From CALMNV01 sp035688975 (GTDB taxonomy: Bacteria > Actinomycetota > Actinomycetes > Actinomycetales > Dermatophilaceae): a stretch of DNA of 10,500 bases. Below the pieces are notes generated by a model that was not told the DNA's origin, made no database searches, and saw only the letters and a list, made by a program, of their open reading frames with translations. Of this stretch, positions 6,271-10,500 are shown piece after piece; the stretch's first letter is position 1; each line of letters opens with the position of its first letter. The translations under genes were made by a program, and so were the position numbers. The stretch lies in the NCBI RefSeq assembly GCF_035688975.1, contig NZ_DASSMH010000128.1:1-10500 (forward strand), read 5' to 3'.

Positions 6271-9200
6271 CTACTGCCCGAAGGCGATCGACCACATGAC
6301 CTCGCGGTCGGAGGCGCCCGTCGTCGAGGCGGTGGCCCCCGCGACGGTGCCGCTCGTGGTGATCGCGGCCCCGCGGTCCGCGAGCAGGCCCTCGTATCGG
6401 TAGGTGCCAGCCGGCGCCGGATCCGCGACCGAGTCGCGGCTCACCAGATCTGCCGGCACGGTCCACGGCGACAGCGTCTTGGTCAGCCCGACCCAGTGCG
6501 AGACGACCCAGTCGCCCGCGTTGACGGCGATAGGCGGCGTCGTGTGCGAGCTCTTGGCCGCATCCACCGCGCTCACTGCCCGGACGCTGCCCGCGTTGGC
6601 GCCCCTATAGGCCGCCACCTCGAGAAGGCCCAGCCGGAAGCCGCTGGGGTCGTCGAAGCGCACGGTGGCGCCCAGGTCCGCCGCGTCGGCCGCCTTCTGC
6701 CACACCGTCGAGACGACCGAGCCGTTGGTGACCGTGCTGACCTGGGTCCACCCGACGACCCCTGTGGGACCCGTGAAGGCCGACGTGGCGGGTCGGGAGA
6801 ACACCATGAGCAGCAGGTCCCCGGCCTGCGTCCCTGCCGGAACCGTGGCGGCCTTGAACTTCGCCGCCCCCGCCGCCGAGTGGGCGGCGCCCACGAAGGC
6901 GATGGAGCTCGCCGGAGCCGTCACCGTGACGGTTTTCGTCACGGTGCTCGTCGCACCCTGGTCGTCCGTCACCGTGAGCGTGACGGCGTAGTCACCCGCT
7001 GCCGGGTAGGCGTGCGACAGGGTCGCACCGGCGCCGGAGGTGGAGTCACCGAAGCTCCACGCGTACGTGGCCACGGTCCCGTCGGGGTCCGAGGACGTCG
7101 ACCCGTCGAAGGCGCACGTCGCGTTGGTGCACGTGAACGTGAATGCCGCGGTCGGGGCCTGGTTGGCCGGCACGGTCACCGTGACCGGTGTGGTCAGGGT
7201 GCCGGATGCCCCCTTGTCGTCCTTGACCGTCAGCTGGACGTCGTACGTCCCCGACGCGGCGTACTTGTGCGTGGGCGCGACACCCGTCCCCGTCGTGCCG
7301 TCGCCGAAGCTCCAGTCGTACGACGCGATCGTGCCGTCCGGGTCCGCCGAGGCCGAGGCATCGAAGGTGCACGTGGCCGCCGGGCAGGAGGAGGTGAACG
7401 ACGCCCTGGGCGACCTGTTCAGGGCAGGCCCGGCGAAGAGGAACATCGAGCGGTTCGCCCAGCTCACCCCGTCAACGGCCGGGCCGCTGACGGCGACCGG
7501 TGTGCCCGTCACCGCGGAGCCCGACCAGTCGGCCCGGTAGAGGGTGCTGTCCGTGCGCAGCGCGTAGTAGACGCCGTCACCGGCCGCGAAGATGCCCCGA
7601 ACGCTGCTCAGGTCCACCGAGCTGGCGGCCGTGTTGATGCGCTCGTCGACGATGCCGCTGTCCGGCGAGAACCATCGCCAGAAGAGGCGGCTGTCGCCGT
7701 ACATCGTGTAGTAGAGGCGCCCACCGGCGTAGAACATCCCCGTGAGGTTGGGGATCTGCACGTAGAGCGACGGGAGGGCGCCGTCGAAGGTGCCGCCGAG
7801 GTTGTTGCTCACGCTGGCCCAGGCCGGGTCGTGGTACGGGTTGATCTTGACCGCGGGGCCCCAGGTGGTCCCCGTGAAGGTGCGCGAGTAGAGGTAGCCG
7901 TCGGTGGCGGCGTAGAACACCTTGTTGCCGACCATGAACGCGGCCCTGGTGCTCGACCAGGTGACACCGCCGTCAGGAGCGGCCTCGGGGGCGTAGCTGA
8001 CGGCCGAGGAGGTCAGACCCGTCTGGGACAGGGCGTCCGAGGCCGCAGGCGCCGGCGGCGGCGTCCCGGTCTTGACGATCTCGAAGGCGCTGACGAGCGG
8101 GTTCTGCGTCACGTGGCCGAACGACACCGTGACCTTGCCGGTGGACGGCACGGTGAGGTCGATCGACTTCATGGTCCCCGTCTGGTCGCCGGCGTCCGCG
8201 ACGATGTCGTAGTTCGTCAGCCACCGGGTGCCGTTGACGTCGACGTTGAAGACGCGCTTGCCCACGGCGTTGGTGCACGTGCAGCGGTTGGCGAAGTAGG
8301 CCCGCAGCTGCACCGGCGTGCCCGCCGCCACCGGGAAGGTCCACAGCATCTCCGGCGAGGGCGCCCCGTCGAAACGCTCCGACTCGAAGACGAGGGACGG
8401 GGTCGAGGCGGGCACTGCCGGGTTGATCGCGGCTCCGCTCGTCGTGTACGTCACCGCGCTGCTGCCGCCGTTGCGCAGCGGGTTGGTGGACCCACTGTCG
8501 GCGGCCCAGTCCGGGCCGCTGTCGATCGACGCGATCGCCGGTCCACCGGCGTTGACGCGGTAGAGGACGTTGGTGGCGGCGGCCGGTCCGACGGGGCCGC
8601 CGGTCAGGACGGTCCCCGGCAGGGCGCCGACGTTGGTGGCCGCGAGCGGCGTCCCACCGGCATACGGGAAGAGGATGAGCTTCTTGCGCAGGTACTTGAA
8701 GTTGCCCACGTAGTCGGTGTTGGAGCCGACCCACAGGCCCTCGGACGTCGCCAGCAGGGCATAGACCGCCTTGCCCGGGGGGTTGCGGCCCGGGTTCCAC
8801 TGCAGCGGACGACCGCTCGCCGGGTCAAGCGCCTCAAGCCCTGGCCGTGCCACGGCACCGGGGCCGGCGAAGTCCTTGCCGTAGGGGTTGTTGGCCCACC
8901 GCTGGTGTCCGCCGACATAGACCACGTTGTCGGTGATCTCGACGGCCCAGTTCGTGTCGCCGCCGCTCTCGCTGACCCACGTGGGCTGGATGTCCGTGCC
9001 CGACGCGTAGGTCTCGAAACGCGCGGCCGCGTCGCAGAGGGTGTCCTTGAAGCCGCCGCCCGTCGCCCCGATGACGAAGTACGAGCCGTCGGGCGAGTAC
9101 GAGACCCCGCGGACGTAGGAGTCGAAGGCGCTGCTGATGCAGAGCGGGTTGTAGCGGTTGGTGTTCCAGTCCGGCGTCACCGTCGCGGCCGTGGGGCCGA

Positions 9201-9972
9201 GGGTGAGCTGGGCGACCTGGTCGCGGGCCAGCCCGTCGGCTGTCTTGAAGTTGCCGATGACAGCGAGGCGGTCACCGGCTGGGCTGACGTCGAGGTTCCA
9301 CGGACCGACCGGGCCCTGGGCGCCGCTGCCGGAGTCGTTGTGGTGGCCGGCGAACTGGACGTTGACGTAGGCGTGGTCGACCGCACCGGTCGTGGCGTTG
9401 AGGGCCGCGATCCCCGCATGCGCCTTGCCCGCGACCATGGTGAAGTTGCCACCCACGATGAGGCGGTTGCCCACCTTGACCATGTCGTTGACCCGGCCGA
9501 AGGTGCCGAACCCCGGCGTGACGAACGTCGTCACGACCGAGTTCGTCGTCAAGTTGACGAGGGCGACGTTCTTGATCGCCGCCGTGCCGACCTGGGTGAA
9601 CTCGCCGCCGACGTAGACCGTGTCGGCCGTCGGGCCGGGCACCAGGGTCGAGACCTCCGCGTTGAACGCGAGGTTGAACGGGGCGAGCGCTCCGGTCGCC
9701 GTGTCGAACGCCGCAATCCTGCTGCGCGGCTGGCCGCCCACGCTGGTGAAGTTGCCACCGATCACCATGGTGGAGCCGACCTTGGCGATCGCGCGCACGT
9801 CACCGTCGTCGACCCCGGGGGTCGATGCGGACGGCACGGCGCTGACCATCGCGTTGGCCGCCGGCGGTGGCGCGGGTGGCTGTATCGCCAGGGCCGCCGG
9901 CGCACCGGCGGCCATCAGGGCCACGGCGGCACCCACCACGGCTGCAGCAGCCTGATGCAGTCTTCTGTGCAT
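6271..9972 (-). CDS. Giant secreted protein: delta-60-type propeller, malectin-like, two PKD domains
   Basis: This is a 1233-residue exported protein. The signal peptide is MHRRL plus an Ala/Val core, with AALA cleavage after residue 29. Residues ~50-480 form a beta-propeller with delta-60-like repeats (IGGNFTSVGG ~69, VYVGGEFTQVG ~120, LIVGGNFTMVAG ~170, LAVIGNFKTADG ~238). Residues ~488-635 are malectin-like (VQLRAYFANRC, KRVFNVDVNGTRWL), suggesting carbohydrate binding. Residues ~650-845 form a second propeller-like region of FYA.DG / LYYTMYGDSRLF strands. Two tandem PKD domains follow at ~852-938 and ~939-1018 (SYDWSFGDGTTGTG, TYAWSFGDSTSGAG), then a C-terminal beta domain opening FVGAAHSAAGAAKFKAATVP. 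No catalytic motif, sortase signal or C-terminal helix is seen, so it is probably a secreted adhesin or matrix-binding protein. The ATG at 9972 has GGGGAAG three bases upstream; the in-frame ATG at 9984 has no such site. A broken paralogue lies downstream, and a glycosyltransferase gene diverges. Confidence 0.85.
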   Translation of the reverse strand: MHRRLHQAAAAVVGAAVALMAAGAPAALAIQPPAPPPAANAMVSAVPSASTPGVDDGDVRAIAKVGSTMVIGGNFTSVGGQPRSRIAAFDTATGALAPFNLAFNAEVSTLVPGPTADTVYVGGEFTQVGTAAIKNVALVNLTTNSVVTTFVTPGFGTFGRVNDMVKVGNRLIVGGNFTMVAGKAHAGIAALNATTGAVDHAYVNVQFAGHHNDSGSGAQGPVGPWNLDVSPAGDRLAVIGNFKTADGLARDQVAQLTLGPTAATVTPDWNTNRYNPLCISSAFDSYVRGVSYSPDGSYFVIGATGGGFKDTLCDAAARFETYASGTDIQPTWVSESGGDTNWAVEITDNVVYVGGHQRWANNPYGKDFAGPGAVARPGLEALDPASGRPLQWNPGRNPPGKAVYALLATSEGLWVGSNTDYVGNFKYLRKKLILFPYAGGTPLAATNVGALPGTVLTGGPVGPAAATNVLYRVNAGGPAIASIDSGPDWAADSGSTNPLRNGGSSAVTYTTSGAAINPAVPASTPSLVFESERFDGAPSPEMLWTFPVAAGTPVQLRAYFANRCTCTNAVGKRVFNVDVNGTRWLTNYDIVADAGDQTGTMKSIDLTVPSTGKVTVSFGHVTQNPLVSAFEIVKTGTPPPAPAASDALSQTGLTSSAVSYAPEAAPDGGVTWSSTRAAFMVGNKVFYAATDGYLYSRTFTGTTWGPAVKINPYHDPAWASVSNNLGGTFDGALPSLYVQIPNLTGMFYAGGRLYYTMYGDSRLFWRWFSPDSGIVDERINTAASSVDLSSVRGIFAAGDGVYYALRTDSTLYRADWSGSAVTGTPVAVSGPAVDGVSWANRSMFLFAGPALNRSPRASFTSSCPAATCTFDASASADPDGTIASYDWSFGDGTTGTGVAPTHKYAASGTYDVQLTVKDDKGASGTLTTPVTVTVPANQAPTAAFTFTCTNATCAFDGSTSSDPDGTVATYAWSFGDSTSGAGATLSHAYPAAGDYAVTLTVTDDQGATSTVTKTVTVTAPASSIAFVGAAHSAAGAAKFKAATVPAGTQAGDLLLMVFSRPATSAFTGPTGVVGWTQVSTVTNGSVVSTVWQKAADAADLGATVRFDDPSGFRLGLLEVAAYRGANAGSVRAVSAVDAAKSSHTTPPIAVNAGDWVVSHWVGLTKTLSPWTVPADLVSRDSVADPAPAGTYRYEGLLADRGAAITTSGTVAGATASTTGASDREVMWSIAFGQ

Positions 9973-10256
9973 GATCTTCCCCATCTAACGCAGCAAAACG
10001 ATCGTGTGACGCCGAACGGTGTCGAGGGTCAACGCGTAAAGTGCAGGGGACCCCACCGAGTCACCCTGCGCCCCCATCCCACACTTCCCCACGCGTGACT
10101 TTAGACCGGGGATCGCCGCCTTGTTCGGGGATTCGACAACCCCGCCAGACATCGCACGAGGTTGGTCGAAACGGCCCGCAACCGACGTCCGTGCCATGAC
10201 AATGTCGTTGATGGACGCGGCCGTGCGCCCACGGCCCATACCGACGTTCGGGGGAG
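9973..10256. promoter_or_regulatory. Divergent intergenic region between the giant secreted protein and the glycosyltransferase
   Basis: These 284 bases should hold both promoters. On the minus strand TTGACC (10032-10027) could be a -35 for the giant gene, but no good -10 lies 17-18 bases downstream, so support is weak. A stem-loop CGGGG-(a)-TT-CGAC-AA-CCCCG lies at 10126-10144. The palindrome ACGCGT occurs twice, at 10032-10037 and 10091-10096. No riboswitch consensus and no small gene are seen. Confidence 0.35.
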
Positions 10257-10500
10257 ATGACGTTGCCAACGGGAACGCCGAATCAGCTTGCAGGTCAAGA
10301 CCGCTCGGCCGCGCTACCGACTGTTGGGGTGGTCATCGCCACCCACAACCGCCCGGGACCACTCCGGGAAGCCCTGGCGTCCGTGCTCGAGCAGGACTAC
10401 GCCGGAGCCGTCGAGGTGGTCGTCGTCTGCGACCAGAGCGAGCCCGACCTCACCCTCGAGTCGGCCATGCCGCGCCGCCGCGTCCGGGTCGTGAGCAACG
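10257..10500 (+). CDS. Family 2 glycosyltransferase, N-terminal part (runs off right edge)
   Basis: The first 81 residues of a GT-A fold family 2 glycosyltransferase are present. After a ~22-residue leader, VGVVIATHNRPGPLREALAS (strand beta1 and the nucleotide-binding helix) is followed by VLEQDYAG and VEVVVVCDQSEPD, the order typical of GT2 enzymes that transfer sugar from a nucleotide donor to a growing glycan. The DXD motif and the rest lie beyond the window. Start choice is unclear. The ATG at 10257 directly abuts GGGGGAG with no spacer. The TTG at 10263 has that same GGGGGAG at an ideal 6-base spacing and may be the real start. It probably acts at the inner face of the membrane in exopolysaccharide or wall glycan synthesis. 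It diverges from the giant secreted protein gene. Confidence 0.87.
   Translation, partial: MTLPTGTPNQLAGQDRSAALPTVGVVIATHNRPGPLREALASVLEQDYAGAVEVVVVCDQSEPDLTLESAMPRRRVRVVSN

Noticed and set aside
6925..7405. Near-repeat of ~240 bases that could be taken for an inserted element
   Set aside because: It is the tandem pair of PKD domains within one open frame, not a mobile repeat.
6496..10098. A ~1200-codon open frame on the plus strand, antisense to the giant secreted protein
   Set aside because: Its product is Arg/Gly/Val/Asp-rich low-complexity sequence with no domains. High GC codon bias of the opposite gene keeps the antisense frame free of stops, whereas the minus frame has a signal peptide, PKD and malectin motifs.
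9985..10256. Possible second riboswitch in the giant-gene/glycosyltransferase gap
   Set aside because: It contains hairpins but none of the ydaO blocks (no AGCTAAC, no GGGGTGAAT) or another class consensus.
1..10500. CRISPR arrays, tRNA or rRNA genes, transposases, attachment sites
   Set aside because: No regularly spaced repeats, cloverleaf sequences, transposase motifs or target-site duplications were seen by eye.

Overview
The window is GC-rich, with the strong third-position GC bias of an actinomycete. The secreted-protein styles (Ala-rich signal peptides, PKD and propeller architectures), the Mfd sequence and a c-di-AMP (ydaO-type) riboswitch all fit an actinobacterium. An Intrasporangiaceae/Dermatophilaceae-like member is my guess; that family level is inference, not shown by the sequence.

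Layout, left to right. (1) Positions 1-908, minus: the N-terminal ~302 residues of the transcription-repair coupling factor Mfd, running off the left edge. (2) Positions 1172-3402, plus: a two-gene operon with a 4-bp ATGA overlap. It encodes an APS kinase with a degenerate ATP-sulfurylase-like N-terminal extension and a TauE/SafE-type membrane anion exporter. (3) Positions 3403-3799: a regulatory region with a likely terminator, a CRP/GlxR-like palindrome and a well-conserved c-di-AMP riboswitch. (4) Positions 3800-4741, plus: a secreted GH26-like glycoside hydrolase controlled by that riboswitch, closed by a very strong terminator hairpin. (5) Positions 4828-5398, minus: a broken, internally shortened paralogue of the giant gene further right, with a premature stop and several frameshifts. 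(6) Positions 5459-6160, minus: an unrecognised lipoprotein. (7) Positions 6271-9972, minus: a 1233-residue secreted protein with a delta-60-type propeller, a malectin-like domain, a second propeller-like region, two PKD domains and a C-terminal beta domain. (8) Position 10257 to the right edge, plus: the start of a family 2 glycosyltransferase, divergent from the giant gene.

The right two thirds look like the edge of a cell-envelope or exopolysaccharide locus: a glycosyltransferase, a giant putative carbohydrate-binding surface protein, a lipoprotein and a glycan hydrolase. The neighbouring APS kinase and anion exporter raise the possibility that activated sulfate (PAPS) feeds sulfation of an envelope glycan; this is inference. 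The points most worth following are the c-di-AMP riboswitch (plus a possible cAMP-receptor site) in front of a GH26-like hydrolase rather than the usual Rpf or NlpC/P60 genes, and the decayed paralogue whose internal deletions join domains in frame.
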